From NCBI RefSeq assembly GCF_030463565.1, contig NC_134660.1:1104001-1168000 (forward strand): a stretch of 64,000 nucleotides of DNA, in the 5' to 3' direction. The notes beneath the pieces were generated by a model that was not told where the DNA came from, ran no database searches, and saw nothing but the letters and a program-made list of their open reading frames with translations. Shown here one piece after another: positions 24,915-36,790 of the stretch. The first letter of the stretch is position 1; each line of letters starts with the position of its first letter. A program made the position numbers and the translations under genes. Source of the stretch: Pelecanus crispus (lineage: Eukaryota > Chordata > Aves > Pelecaniformes > Pelecanidae).

Positions 24915-27900
24915 CACGCAGGCAGCTGCGAAGAAATGTGAGTGTGTCTCGGTTTGGTAGCTGGGACCTACACCTCGGTGTACAGGATGAAAGGTGGCTG
25001 TAGCGAGCACAAGAGCACTGCGCCCAGCTCATGGCTTTAATGTCCCCACGGATAAAATAAGTTTCGGACGGGCCCGGCTGCGCATCCCCCAGCGCTTCGC
25101 TGGCCGCCTTGGCAGGGGCCGGGGCTCTGGGGCTTTCCCCATGGAGGTAAAAACGGTGGGCTTAGCCGTACGGGCTGGCTACCAGCTGGCTACCCAATAT
25201 TTAGTCACCGAGGGGCTCCTGCGTCTCCGCAGGAAACGTGCCCTCCTCTTCAGAGCCTGCGAAACGCCAAGCCGCGGTCTGCACGCACGTAGCCGCGCAG
25301 AGATGCGCGGCGCTGCGCATGGCTGGGCACGGATCCTCAAAGAGAAGATCGCCAGGCCAGCCTGGGCGAGGACCAGGGCCGCGAAGCTGGCGAAATAAAA
25401 GGGGTTAGGTGTTGTCAGAGATGCCCACAATACTTTCACCACATCCTTCCTCCGTATCTCAACGTGTTGCACGTGGGAACATGTTAATTAAAAAAAAAAA
25501 AAAAACCCAAAAACCAAAACCAAACAACCCAAAACCAACCAACCAAAAAAACAAAAAAAACCCCAAACCTCGAAACCAATTCAAAACTATAAAAATCCGT
25601 GTGAGAAAGAGGGATTGCAGAGAGCCCTGCGTGTCAGAGAGCGTGCCTGGATGGAGTCCACCCATTCCACTTTCTGCAAACTGGAAGCCCGTAGAGTTGT
25701 GTGTGTGTGTGAGAGCGATCAGCTCATGGAAGCGATTTTCCCCGCACCGGTGTTTCAAACACACATAAAACCACATTTCAGACGGTCCAGGCCACGGCTA
25801 AATAAGCCTGGGATTGGATCTCCCTTCGAGGTTTGAACAATTAAACTTTGATACCACATCCAGGGGCTGAACCACCATCTGCTGCCACTTTTTGTGGCCG
25901 AGGGGATTACTTGGATTTCAGGTTGTTTTTTTTTTCTCCACTCGGAGTGTTAAAAGAAAACGAAAACAAACAAACAAAAAACTTGTGTGGGTTTTAAACC
26001 GGTGCGTGCTTTATTCACGAAACTGGTGATTCTTGTAGGCGCAGCGCCGATCTCGCCTATAAAACAAACAGCCGCTCAAGGGGAGGAGAGGGAAAGGCAA
26101 ACAGCGTAAAATAACTCCGAGTTTTCTACCTAACTCACAAGCCCTGTGACTCCTTCCTTAGAAACAACGTGCTGCTTGTGCCCTAACTCAAAGCCCTTAA
26201 ACGGAAAAGGACAATCTGGGAAAGTTAATCATAAACTCTTCGGTAATAATGTCCCCATAGGCGACCGCTAACCTGCCTTGTAAATGTCTGGGCTTCTGAT
26301 TTTGATCTCCCCCCTACCCACGTAAATACAGGAAACAAGGGCCAGGGAGGAGAATGGGGGACACAGGGCTGGGAAAGATCAGAATCAGGCCCGGGGGGTC
26401 TGTATTGCTGCCTGCAAACGGGAATTGGGACTCATTTCCCAAGGGCTTGGGGGAGGCAGGAGCGGGGAGAGGAAGGTGCGGTGGGCAGGGGGTCCCGCCT
26501 GTCCCGCAGGCACGGCTGCCCCTGCAGCGCTTTGTTTCTCTTCTTTTCCAAATCAGGAAGATAAGAGCGACCTTACCTGGAGAAGAGGCTGTGTGGGGAT
26601 GGCTAAAATAAGGGGGGAAAAAAAAAAAATTTATCCTCCGCGCAGTAATTGCCTGGTTTGCGACGCGCTGCCCATTTCTGCGCTTCCAGGCGAGGGGCGA
26701 CTGCGGTTCGTGCAACACATGCCCCCGAGCCGCTCTGCTGGCCAGGGCCAGCCTGCCCGCGGCTCCCCCACCCGGGACGGGTCCTAACCACGGGCGAAAA
26801 AAAAAAGTGTTGTGAAAAGCGCCTATCCGAAAGGAAACCCCCCCCCTTTCATTTTACCGGGGCTCATGCCATGGGTTTTAGGGAAACCTTTCTATCGCAA
26901 CTTAAATTCTTGTACCTGTGCGTGTGTTCGCCCACCCTCTTCCCCTGCCTTGAGTGGGAGCGACAGATTTCTCCCCAGCACGGGCTGTTACTTCATTTCC
27001 TCCCAGACTGATGCGATTTGGACGATTTTTTTTCCCTCTTCTTTTTTTTTTTTTTTGGGGGGGGGACACACACACTCGTGCAGTCGCATCGCGGTGACCC
27101 CAAAGCAGAGCCGGGGGGACCCGCACCCCTTGCACCAGCAGCTCCCGGGGTGTAAAATCTGCGGCCGCCGGCGCGAGGCAGGCGCCCAGCTATTTCATGG
27201 GAGCTGAATATTATTTCAAGGAGGGAGGCGAGGGGGGGATCAGTCTAGTAGCCAGAATGCGGGTTCCCGAACAACAATCAAACTTTATTTTAACTTTCTC
27301 TCCTTCCAGCTTCCCCTTCCCAACGCACATACGCTTTTACTTTACAGGGGATCTAAATGCTTTATTAACTGCTGAGATTACAAACCTCATTTGGAATTGG
27401 GGTTTTTAGCCAGAGTGTACTTTCGGTCCTTGGAAAATTGCCCACATGTGTAACTTGTTTTTGCTTCTCTTCAGACAAGGAATTCCCCCCCCTCTCCCTC
27501 CCTCCCTCCTCACCACTTACGGATTTTTAACAGACGGCAGCATTCAAACTGAGAGCTAGCACAGGAAATGGCAAAGGTAGATCCTTCGGCTTTTAGGCTA
27601 CAGAAACTTATTTCACTTTTTTCTTAAAGGTTTTACTCTTCAGGAGGGATTTTTTTTCTTTTTTTCCCCTTTTTTTCCTTTTTTTTTGTTGTTGTTGTTG
27701 CGCTTTCGTGCGTTTGGAGGGGTCCGTGACTGAAGTTTCTTTCATAACCTCTTAGACCTGCCTAACTGTATCATTCATAAATTATGTTTGCTTTGTGCTG
27801 AGGTTTTATTTCTGTTTCCTGGCTCTAGGGAAAAAAAAAAAAAAAGTTATTCCCTTGTTGTTGTTGTTGTGATTATCACTATTATTATTATTATGAGTAT

Positions 27901-30900
27901 AATTTCGGGATGTTTTCTATCGCCTGAAATAAACGCTCAGCCCTTTGAAGGCTGGGTTATCTCAGAATCTGGTCTCCAGACTCTCCATAGCCATGAAGTT
28001 CACTCTCAGCTTTTATCCTCTCTTAGCTTATCCTTATCGGCTCCCCAGCCTAGGCTGGAGAAGCCAGCGTGCCTCGAGCAGGGCAGGTCCCACCCGCCGC
28101 CATGCCGGCCTCTCGGGGCGGGGGTCCCGCTGGGACCCGGCGCGGGGGACGCCCCGCACCCCCGGGCTCCGCCGTGGCGGCCGAAGAGCGGCGAAAGCCG
28201 CTGGGCGAAGGTGCCACTTCTCCCAGATGGTAACAACGCCTCTAAGAAGTGGTTAAATATGGTTCCGGCCAGAAAGGGCTCATCCGCTCTTTTTTCTTTC
28301 TCACGCCAAAACTTACAAATCGGTAAAAGGTGGCAATTGCACAGACTTAAAATCGGCGCGTTTTGAAAATATTTTGTATGTGGTTCAGCTTAGATATGCC
28401 AAGCCGAAGAGCTGTTTGTTAAGGATGGATCTTGGCAGTTGAGTGTTTCAAAGCGCCCTTTGGAAATGATTCCTTCTCTCCACAAACAATAAAGAATATT
28501 TATAAACAGTATCCGAGTTCAGAAGCCTCTGGCTTTCCACTGCAAGCTGACAATACTCCGAATTTTTCCTCCCAGCTAATGACACTTGGCGCTGATTCTG
28601 AAAGCAGGAAAGTTTCCACTTCGGACTTTTTTTTTTTAATAACTATTTCCAGTTCCACTTCCCTTTACCAGCTCACAACAATCACATATCTAAAATTAAT
28701 CCAGTTTGTGAACCGAGCAAAGCCCGCACATCCTGCCTCCTCTCTCCCAAAGATTCGTCCTTTTAGACTCTCAGACTCTGCTCCGAGGTCACTTTCTCCT
28801 TGACTTTTCCTTCTCCAAGACTTTTTCTGCGAACAGAAGAGCTTTTCATGTACTTTCTGATGGGCTTTATTCGGGGTTTAAAATCTAAACGCCTGTGTAA
28901 TGTCACCCGGAGCAGGCAATGCCGCAGGACGTGGGCTCTCCGGGCAGGCAGACCTGGGATGGAGCAGTAGCTTCCCTTAAGCCCTCTCAGAAAAGGCTAC
29001 AAAGAGACGAGCTATGGGGATATGGATAAAAAATAAACTACTGAACAAACGGAAACCTCCAGAGAATCAAAGGCAAATGGGTTTTGCAGATCTTCTTGTG
29101 AGGTTTCCATTCACTAGGGATCTGAAAACCCTTGGTTGCTGCCTCACAGCCACACTCCTAAGAGTCGTCTTGGTTTAAATTTATATACTACAGAAAATTA
29201 TATACTCACATGCTGACATAGTTCATCATTATTTATAGGAGGCGCACCAGGATTTTTTCCAAGAATATATTTATCACAGGTAAGACATGGCCAATCTATC
29301 TCGCAAACAGAGAACAGGTGTTTTGCTTCAATTAACGTTCAATAATTTCATCTATACTTACTCAACACCCTGCTACCAACACGGCTGTTTATCCATCAGT
29401 TGTATAAACACATTTCCATGTGCCAAGCGAGTTTAATCTCCACAACACACTTAAATCAGCCCTTTCCCTTCCCAAGCTCTCATAACATTTGCAGAGTCCC
29501 TCCGAATCTCTTGCGAAATAGTCTGATTTTTAAAAATCATTCCTGAAAGGCAATAAAGCCGAGAAATATGACAATGTGAGCACCCAGCTCGTATTTCATG
29601 TCTGATGGCACAGGGTCTTTCCATTTCAAAACCTCCCCAACTCTCAAGGAAGTTAAAAGAAGGGGGAGAAAAAAAAAAAAACCCAAAAAGAAAAAACAAA
29701 AACACCCAAGGAGGCAGAAACGTGAAAAGTTGGGAAAAGCAGGGATTTCCCCCCTCGTTCCACACCACCCCTGCTCCTGTGAGATGCGGCGGAGCGGGCT
29801 CCTGCCCCACGCCGCTCACGGGGGGGGTTCTCTGCCTTCACCGGTTTAAACGCGACAGGGGTGAAGCGGAGTTACTTTGGATTAACCCCCCTGGAGAGGA
29901 GGGGAGGGGAGGGGAGGGCCTGCGGGCCCGTGGGGGTACTCACCTGCTGGCACTCGCCCACGGCTGGCGTGGCGAGGGCTTAGCCCAGAGGCTGGCGAGG
30001 GCTCCCCGCCACTCCTCACCCTCACCTTGGCTGGAGCCTGCGGACCGAATCCGCTTTCCCGACACGGAGGGGGGGGGATTCTGAGCTGCTCGGGGGGCTC
30101 TCGCTACCCTGACGGATGCAAAAATTAAAAATAAACCTGACCTCCGGCATTAAGCTCCGGCTCTCCCTGCCCATCATCCCGACCCTCTCGATTTTTTTTT
30201 TTCTTTAATGGAACTGGAAGCTTCCTCCCAGCGCCTCTTGCAGCGGAGCTCCGCTCCCTGCACCGGGCTGCGGGCTGGGGAAAGCACCGCTGCCGGGAAT
30301 AAGGGCAAATCTGGGGCTCGGGGTGCAGGTTTTTAAGCGCCTTCATAACCTCCCGGTATCGGTAAAACACCTCTGAGCGCAGTTGCCCACACCCGTTTTG
30401 TGTAGGCGCGGACAAACGGACACCCGCTCGTACGGACAGAAACACGAAATTCATTTTTTCCTTCATTTCAGGCGGCTCTTAGCACCCCTCAATGCTATTA
30501 TTAGCCTGTTAATATGGACTTCCATCCCTTTACACCTCAAGAAGGATTCGCCATGATTTATCATTCCTAGAAATCTCTTTGCCCTTCGCTTTAAATATCC
30601 TTCAGTGTTGGGGTGAGAGGGAGAAGGGCGCAGGGGGTGATAGATTAAAGGGGGCGAATTGATCCGGACTGCTGGAGCCCAAGTCCAGAAAAAACACTTT
30701 TGCCGCAATCAAAGAGCGCACCTTTCCCTTATCCAGCGTTTACGACGCCATCGGACCGTCTTAGCTATATAATATATATCTATATATGTATAAATAAACG
30801 GATTTATCGTGGTAACTTGGTAGGACTGACCCCGCCACCCCATCGTTTGGGCTGGCAGCCACACCGAGCTCTCACCCCGCGTCAATCACTCGCTTCGGTG

Positions 30901-31990
30901 CGGGGAAAAAAAATCCCGAAACCGTCGGGTTTTCGAAAACACGCGGAAAATGCACGCGGCGGGGGGGGTGTTGCTTGACACGCACACACACCGTGGGCAC
31001 ATACATGTGAGGTGTGAGGGGGGGCACGGCGGCTGAAAACGCGAGGGATTCCTTTTTTGCCCCCTTTCTTTTCCACAGGCAATAAATTCAAGGCTATAAA
31101 AATCAAAGAAAGCTAATGTAAGTTTTATTAAACTATTTAACCATCACAAGTTTAAGGCATTCTGTAACAAAGCCGGATCAGTGGCGCACTGTATTTTACT
31201 AGCCTTGTAAAGTTAAATGAAGGCTTCTGATTTCAGCAATGTGGGAAACTATTTCAGCCCGGGCACAGCGACCCTGAGGCTGCGCCGCGAAACATGCGGG
31301 CACGTGTTCATACGCGGAGATATTTTTAAGAAATTTAGACGTCTATCTGAGCAGAAAGCCCAGGGCAGGCTTGGGGTGCACACCGGGGCTGCGGCGCGGC
31401 AGCTTGCCGGTCAAAGTTGCCCCGCCACCTCCACGCCAGTGGCATTTTAGATTTCATATTTACCCACGCTATTTTACCACCTTAACGATCCATTTTTCCC
31501 ATCCTGGCTCGTTAATTATTTATAGCACCCTCCCCGCCACTCTTGCTACCTAGATCCGTCTTTTTCTTTACAAAAACGCGAACATGCGTGCATTTACGTG
31601 TACGTGCCTGTAATGCGCGCACACATGTGTATGTATATGAAATCGCGGCGGGGGGGGGGGGGGGGGGGCGGGGGGGTCGTACTTATTCTCTGGTTCTTTG
31701 CTATTGTACTCTGGAGCCCGAGTGGCAAAGAATAGCTTTTATCCCTATTCCCCCGTGATGGTTATTAAAGGCAGGGCGAGCACATCAGCATCTTTCTTTA
31801 AAAAAAATAATAAAAAGAACCCGCCCCCCCCCCTTCCCAGACACCCCACCCCCCCACCCCCCCAATATTTGAGGAGCAAATCTGGGAAGGGGTATTAGCC
31901 CCAGCTCTGCCCGTTCGGTGGCTTTTCGAAACTCCCGACGTTTTGCAACATTGCATAAACATAAAACAATCCATCCTTGATATGGAATGC
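24915..31990. other. Intergenic stretch between miR-196 and HOXB9
   Basis: No protein-coding exon or further miRNA hairpin was recognised. It contains A/C-rich simple sequence at about 25488-25580, CpG-richer patches near 25070-25330, 28050-28210 and 29880-30110, and AT-rich segments with TTTAT and TAAT cores around 29160-29460. In mammals this interval carries the miR-196 downstream region and the HOXB9 promoter-proximal region. I cannot assign enhancers without conservation data. Confidence 0.45.
31650..31676 (+). repeat. Long G-run (19 G, C, 7 G)
   Basis: A G homopolymer of 19 followed by one C and seven further G lies about 550 bp before the HOXB9 start codon. Such a run can form a G-quadruplex and is prone to length error in assemblies, so its exact length should be treated with caution. 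Confidence 0.85.
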
Positions 31991-31999
31991 AAGGGCGGA

Positions 32000-32040
32000 T
32001 GACAGCGCAGCGCAGCCCCCTCGGCTTCGATTGATTTACG
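32000..32040 (+). promoter_or_regulatory. Candidate MEIS + PBX-HOX composite site in HOXB9 promoter
   Basis: TGACAG at 32000-32005 is the MEIS/PREP core. TTGATTTACG at 32031-32040 matches the TGATTTAC class preferred by PBX with HOX9/10-type proteins. They lie 27 bp apart and about 190-230 bp before the HOXB9 ATG. The pairing suggests auto- or cross-regulation by TALE-Hox complexes. Binding is inferred, not shown. Confidence 0.45.
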
Positions 32041-32080
32041 CCGAGACTGACGCTTTATCAGGCACACGAAAAAAGTTTGA

Positions 32081-32185
32081 CCAATCATTTTGCTGGGAGC
32101 TCACAACACAGCAGCCCAACTGTACTTTGTTGGCTGGGAAGTTGGAGAAGGGGGTAGAGTACAAATCTAGATCTGTCCTATATAT
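32081..32185 (+). promoter_or_regulatory. HOXB9 core promoter candidates: CCAAT and TATA-like boxes
   Basis: CCAAT (32081-32085) and TATATAT (32179-32185) stand in promoter-like order 147 and 49 bp before the start codon. If the TATA-like box were used, transcription would start near 32210 and leave a very short leader. A longer leader from an upstream TATA-less start is equally possible. Confidence 0.4.
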
Positions 32186-32214
32186 TTTTTTCCCTTCATT
32201 GAACCGTGCTTTGT

Positions 32215-32250
32215 ATGATGTCTGAGAATGTCCATTTCTGGGACTCTTAG
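32215..32250 (+). other. Short uORF overlapping the HOXB9 start codon
   Basis: ATGATGTCTGAGAATGTCC contains two in-frame upstream ATGs (32215 and 32218) before the HOXB9 ATG at 32228. Their shared frame runs 11 codons and stops at TAG (32248-32250), overlapping the HOXB9 start in another frame. Both 32218 and 32228 have A at -3. If the leader includes it, initiation here would compete with HOXB9 translation. Confidence 0.6.
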
Positions 32251-32735
32251 CAATTATTATGTCGACTCTATTATAAGTCATGAAAGTGAAGACTCGCCTT
32301 CAGCTAAATTTTCATCTGGGCAATATACGAGTTCCAGGCAAGCTGGGCACAATGAGCATCTAGAATTCCCCTCCTGTAGTTTTCAGCCAAAACCTCCAGT
32401 TTTCAGCGCCTCCTGGACTCCTTTGAATCCACATTCTTCTGGTACCCTTCCTGCCGTCTACCATCCATATATTCAACATCAAAGCGTCCCATCTGATAGC
32501 AGGTATCTACGGAGCTGGCTGGATCCAGTGCCCAGAGCAGAGAACCTCCCCGGGCAGGGATCTGTTAAGGCAGAGCCGCTGCTGGGCCGTCCCGGGGATG
32601 TCCATAAACAGGGAACACAGGAGTACAATTTAGAAACTTCTGCTGCAAGGGAAGGGATCGTTTCCAATCAAAGGCCCAGCTTCGAGGACAATAAAGTTTG
32701 TGAAGGAAGCGAAGACAAAGACAGGACAGATCAAA
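32228..32735 (+). CDS. HOXB9: HOXB9 exon 1 (coding)
   Basis: First coding exon of HOXB9, an Abd-B-class homeodomain transcription factor acting in the nucleus to specify posterior thoracic identity. The protein starts MSISGTLSNYYVDSIISHES, the diagnostic Hox9 N-terminal activation region, and contains the conserved EFPSCSFQPK, VYHPYIQ, VKAEPLLG and EYNLETSA blocks. The exon encodes residues 1-169 plus one base of codon 170 and ends at a canonical donor (CAAA|GTAAGT). Joined to 36791-37026 it gives 247 residues, against about 250 in mammals. ATG at 32228 is chosen because it begins the conserved N-terminus and has A at -3. It is the 5'-most gene of the window; the next Hox gene upstream (HOXB13) is not present within 32 kb. 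Confidence 0.98.
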
Positions 32736-33070
32736 GTAAGTTATAAAAGTGAGGAAGTAAACAGTATAAAAGCTGGAGGAGGTGCAATAAAAGGGGACAA
32801 TGCTGCGTAAAGTTTAAAATCAGGGCTTAAAGAAAAGTCTCAGCTGGCTGATGCCAACCTAAGGGGAGAGGTGGGGAGGGGAGAGGGGTGGCATTGTCTC
32901 TGCCGGTAAATAAAAATAAAAATAAAAATGAGCGTCGTCTCCGCGCTTAAGCGGAGCCCAGGGCGGACAAAAGCCGGAGCGACTCGTCCTCCCTGCTGCA
33001 GAGCGCTGGCTCCGGCGGCAGAGACCACTTTAGTAAGCGGGAGCAAATCTGCGCGGGTGCGGGCGGCGGG

Positions 33071-33361
33071 GCCGGGAAGGGCCGGGAAGGGCCGGGAAGG
33101 GCCGGGGCACGGCGGGGAGGGAGGCAGGGACGGGGCGGCGGTGGGGAGAAGGAGAAGAAGGGGAGAAATCGCGGAGGGGAACTTCACGCGGGGGAAGCGA
33201 AGAGCGGCGGGGGCTCCCCGCGCCCGGGTCGCCGCTGCCCCGGCAGACGCGGGGCCGGGCCGGCTCCGCTCCGCGGCTCCGCTCGGGGCTCGGCTCGGGG
33301 CTCGGCTCGGGGGTCGGGGCTCGGCTCGGGGGTCGGGGCTCGGGGCTCGGGCGGCGGCGGC
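33071..33361 (+). repeat. G-rich tandem repeats with G-quadruplex potential
   Basis: Three perfect copies of GCCGGGAAGG (33071-33100) are followed, at 33281-33361, by many GGCTCGG/GGGGTCGG units and a GGC run. Multiple runs of three to five G on the coding strand of the HOXB9 intron could form G-quadruplexes in DNA or pre-mRNA. The block is CpG rich and may continue the HOXB9 promoter island. Confidence 0.75.
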
Positions 33362-33654
33362 GGCTCCGGCGTCCTCGCGTTCGGGTGCTCGCTGGGGGAT
33401 TTGGGGCTGTTTGTTTATTAAATGCAAGGGTTCGGGGTATGAATATTTCAAAGCCACGCTCCTTCCTAGTTAAAAAAAAAAAAAAAAAAAAAAAGGAGGG
33501 GGGTGTGTGTGTGCTTCCAACTTAATTAGCTTTTATTTGTAATGTAGCCAGATTGGGGAAACAGCTAAACTTCAGCATGTGCTTTTTCCGCGGGCAGGCT
33601 TGTCTTTTTTCCCCCTGAAATATAGAAAAAAAAAAAAAAACTCATTCGCCGTGA

Positions 33655-33765
33655 AAATATTTAATAATGCTATCAATAATGCTATTAATAATGCCATTAT
33701 TAATAATAATGATAATAATTATTACAATAACGGTACTATTCATAATAATACAATGGCGTTCGAGT
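33655..33765 (+). repeat. AAT/ATT-rich degenerate microsatellite
   Basis: Degenerate units such as AATAATGCTATC and AATAATGATAATAATTATT form an AT-rich tract inside the HOXB9 intron. Contains partial inverted symmetry (ATTATTAATAATAATGATAA). Probably a decayed trinucleotide repeat. Confidence 0.7.
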
Positions 33766-35838
33766 AAGAAAGAATCAGCATCCGCACCTCGTGCCGGTCC
33801 GGTCGGTACCTGGTTTCCATCCGAGAGGCAAACCGGAGCCAAAGCCCGAGCAGGCGGCGAAGGCAGACACTTGGCTTCGCCCCCACGGCAAATATTTCGC
33901 AGGGAAAGCCGAAGTTTTCCAAACTGGCAGAGGAGCGGCCCCCGCCGAGGGTAGGACTCCTCGGAGCCTGTGCAGGACGCCCTGACACAGTCATTCTTTT
34001 TCCCCTTGAATTAACTTCTATCCCCCTCTACCCCCCCCGCCCCCCCCCCAGCGTGGAACAGCAACAGAGATTGCCATGCATCCATACGATTAAAAATACA
34101 CTATATTCTCGCCCCTCATGATTTCCTTCCCTCCTTGTGCAGGATGTTATGGTGACTTTTTTTTTTTTTTTTTTTTTTTTCCTATCATTTAACTTGCACA
34201 CAGACACACGGGCACACACACACTCACACACACACAAAAAGAAAGTCCTATTCTATTGTACTGGGCAGAGATCCAGAACAAACTGCAACCGTGAGGTGAA
34301 TGATTTGAGAGAATTAAATATCCAGGTTCTGTGCTCAATGTCCCTGAAATTGAATATATAAAAATCTTGTCCAAGAAAACGTTATTAAGTTATAAGTAAG
34401 TGCAGGGACCCGCGCTAAGAGGATGCTGTGTGGTTTCTATGGCATGTGGTTACGACGCATATTTTGTTTTAAATAATAGTTTAATTTGGGCTGATGTTGA
34501 GAGCCTGCCAGGGCTGGAAGACGGAGCTGTTTTGCAGAAAGTACTCCCACCGATTTCCCTGACTCTCTCAGTTTTTTGAAAGTATTTCGCAATAATGAAT
34601 CTCTGCCCTGTGTATGGCGCAGGGATCTGTTAATTTATTTGCTGGATTTTAAAGCAAAGATGCGCCAGGACCTCTTTCCGTTCGCTTTCCTGTTTAGGGG
34701 GTTGTGTATAGCGAATAGATAAAGCAACACTGGCGTTTAAAATATCTTCTGTTTTAACGATCCGAGATATGACCAAAAAATAAAACCAAACGGAACAAAA
34801 ATCTGTTATGAAGCAGAGCCCTCCATTGCCATTAAAGGATGGGTAGCAGGATTAACAGTATCAATTATTAACAGCTTTCTTCCTCTTTAATATTTAATTC
34901 TGCATATTAGATCAAGTCAATTACATTAAGGAAATAGCCGTGCAAATTTGTAAGAGGCAGTACTTACAGGGGAAGATTAACCGGATTATTTTTTTTAAAA
35001 AATATTCAATATATTTCATTTTACGTAGAGGAAGCGTTCTGATGGCGCGCGCGTGTGTGTATGTATATATTTATAATGGTCCATTTAATTGGTGTAAAGG
35101 TTTATGGCTTCAGTCATAATTTCAGAGGAGGCAAAGGAAATAAAATAGAAGTACGTGGTCTGTCTATAAGCCTTCATTTTACTCTTTCCCGCCTCCCGGT
35201 TGCCCAACGGTCAGCTCCTATTTGCATGTGATTAGTAACTGCTCGATTATTTACCCGAAACCCACTTCACCTTTGGGTGCGACCTTCACCACTGGCGAGT
35301 CGCTGGGGGGGGGTCTGCTCCCCAAATGCTGCTTTGTCCCCCAGCCCCCCGCCAGCGGGCTAATTCCCGAAATGTCCCTTTTGTCAAAGATTCCCACGCA
35401 ACTTCTCCCACACGCGAGGGTGACGGGCAGCCTGTTATTTATTTTTGGCTGCCTTTGCAGCCCTGCGAATGTCCACGTCTCTGGGTAACACTGTCCAGAC
35501 CTCCGGCAGCAGAGTCCACCCAGCCCTCCGAGGATGTTTATTGTATCGCGACCGTTTCTTGCCACATAGCAAAAAATAGGCAGGATTTACGCAGAGGTTG
35601 CTCCAGACCTCCTCTCTCTGCTCTTTTCCTGCGCGACGTGTCTGTGGGAGTAAATCTGTAGCCACGTGGGAAAGCAGAGCTAAAAAAAACCCCAAACCAA
35701 ACCCGAATATATCTAATTTTTGCATTGGTTTCTTTGTACACAGCGTGTGCAACGTGCAGCTGGGCGTTATGCAAATCTCTGGGTGCGTGTGGGTGCTCAC
35801 CTGGCGTAGGTGGGCCCGGGGAGCCCTGCCAGGGGCAC

Positions 35839-36505
35839 GTGTGCACCCAAACATACGTGTGCACAGGGTCGCGGGTGTGCGCACGGGCACGGGTGTGCAC
35901 GCGGAATCGCGCGTCCAGGGGCGGGCGTGTGCACAGACACGCGTGTGCACACAGGCACACGTGTGCACACAGGCATGGGTGTGCAGAGACACAAGTCCGT
36001 GCACACAGGCATGCGTGTGCATGCAGACACGGGTGTGCACACAGGCATGGGTGTGCAGAGACACAAGTCCGTGCACACAGGCATGCGTGTGCATGCAGAC
36101 ACGGGTGTGCACACAGGCATGGGTGTGCAGAGACACAAGTCTGTGCACACAGACACGGGAGTGCAGGGACACAAACGCGTGCACACAGACACGCGTGTGC
36201 ACACAGGCACGGGTGTGCACACAAGCACAGGCGTGCAGGGACACAAACCCGTGCACACAGACATGTGTGTGCACGCAGACACGGGTGTGCAGGGACACAA
36301 GTCCGTGCACACAGACACGCGTGTGCACACAGGCACGGGCGTGCAGGGACACAAGTCCGTGTGCACAGACACGCGTGTGCACACAGGCACGGGTGTGCAC
36401 ACAGGCACGGGTGTGCAGAGACACAAGTCCGTGCGCACAGACACGCGTGTGCACACAGGCACGGGTGTGCAGAGACACAAGTCCGTGCGCACAGACAGCG
36501 CGGGT
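35839..36505 (+). repeat. 18-bp minisatellite in HOXB9 intron (about 37 units)
   Basis: Units begin GTGTGCAC or GTGCAG and are 18 bp long, for example GTGCACACAGGCATGGGT and GTGCAGAGACACAAGTCC. Four units form a 72-bp higher-order repeat that recurs perfectly from 35981 to 36124. Much of the tract alternates purine and pyrimidine (GTGTGCACACG, CACGCGTGTGCAC), which favours Z-DNA, and it holds many CpG and CACGTG-like elements. Because 18 is a multiple of three and stops are rare, long frames stay open on both strands, up to 418 codons; these are artefacts. The tract ends about 285 bp before HOXB9 exon 2. Such arrays are unusual in Hox clusters, which are normally poor in repeats. Confidence 0.95.
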
Positions 36506-36790
36506 CCGCGTGTCCCGGGACACCCCCACGCACACTCGGGAGGGACGGGGTGCGTGTGCGGCGGTATTTCGGGATCGCCCCCCCCCCCCCCAGCTGGACA
36601 GCCCTGACTATCCCGCAGGATTTTCCAATTTTCCTGCGGCCTCTGCTGCCCACTCCCGCGGTGGGCAGCGTTTGGCACCCGGGCGCGCACACGCGTGTGT
36701 ATAATATAATCTTCATATTCGATGGCGTGATTAAAACCTTCTGAGAAACGCTCGCGCTGCACCGTATTGATCTTGCTGCTTTTCTTTCAG

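Larger units (their letters stand above)
32736..36790 (+). other. HOXB9: HOXB9 intron (GT-AG)
   Basis: This 4055-bp intron separates the HOXB9 coding exons. It begins GTAAGT and ends TTGCTGCTTTTCTTTCAG, a good polypyrimidine tract and acceptor. It contains a G-rich CpG block at 33030-33370, an AAT-rich tract at about 33655-33765, a CA tract at 34198-34236 and the 18-bp minisatellite at 35839-36505. No additional exon was recognised. The intron is several times longer than the HOXB8 intron, partly because of these repeats. Confidence 0.93.

Noticed and set aside
25873-25886. CTCF-like sequence on the minus strand (GCAGCAGATGGTGG)
   Set aside because: It has a T in place of the conserved C of GGC and a mismatch at the first position; weaker than the two reported.
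35839-36505. CRISPR-like look of regularly spaced repeats
   Set aside because: There are no unique spacers; units are contiguous and degenerate, and the host is a vertebrate.
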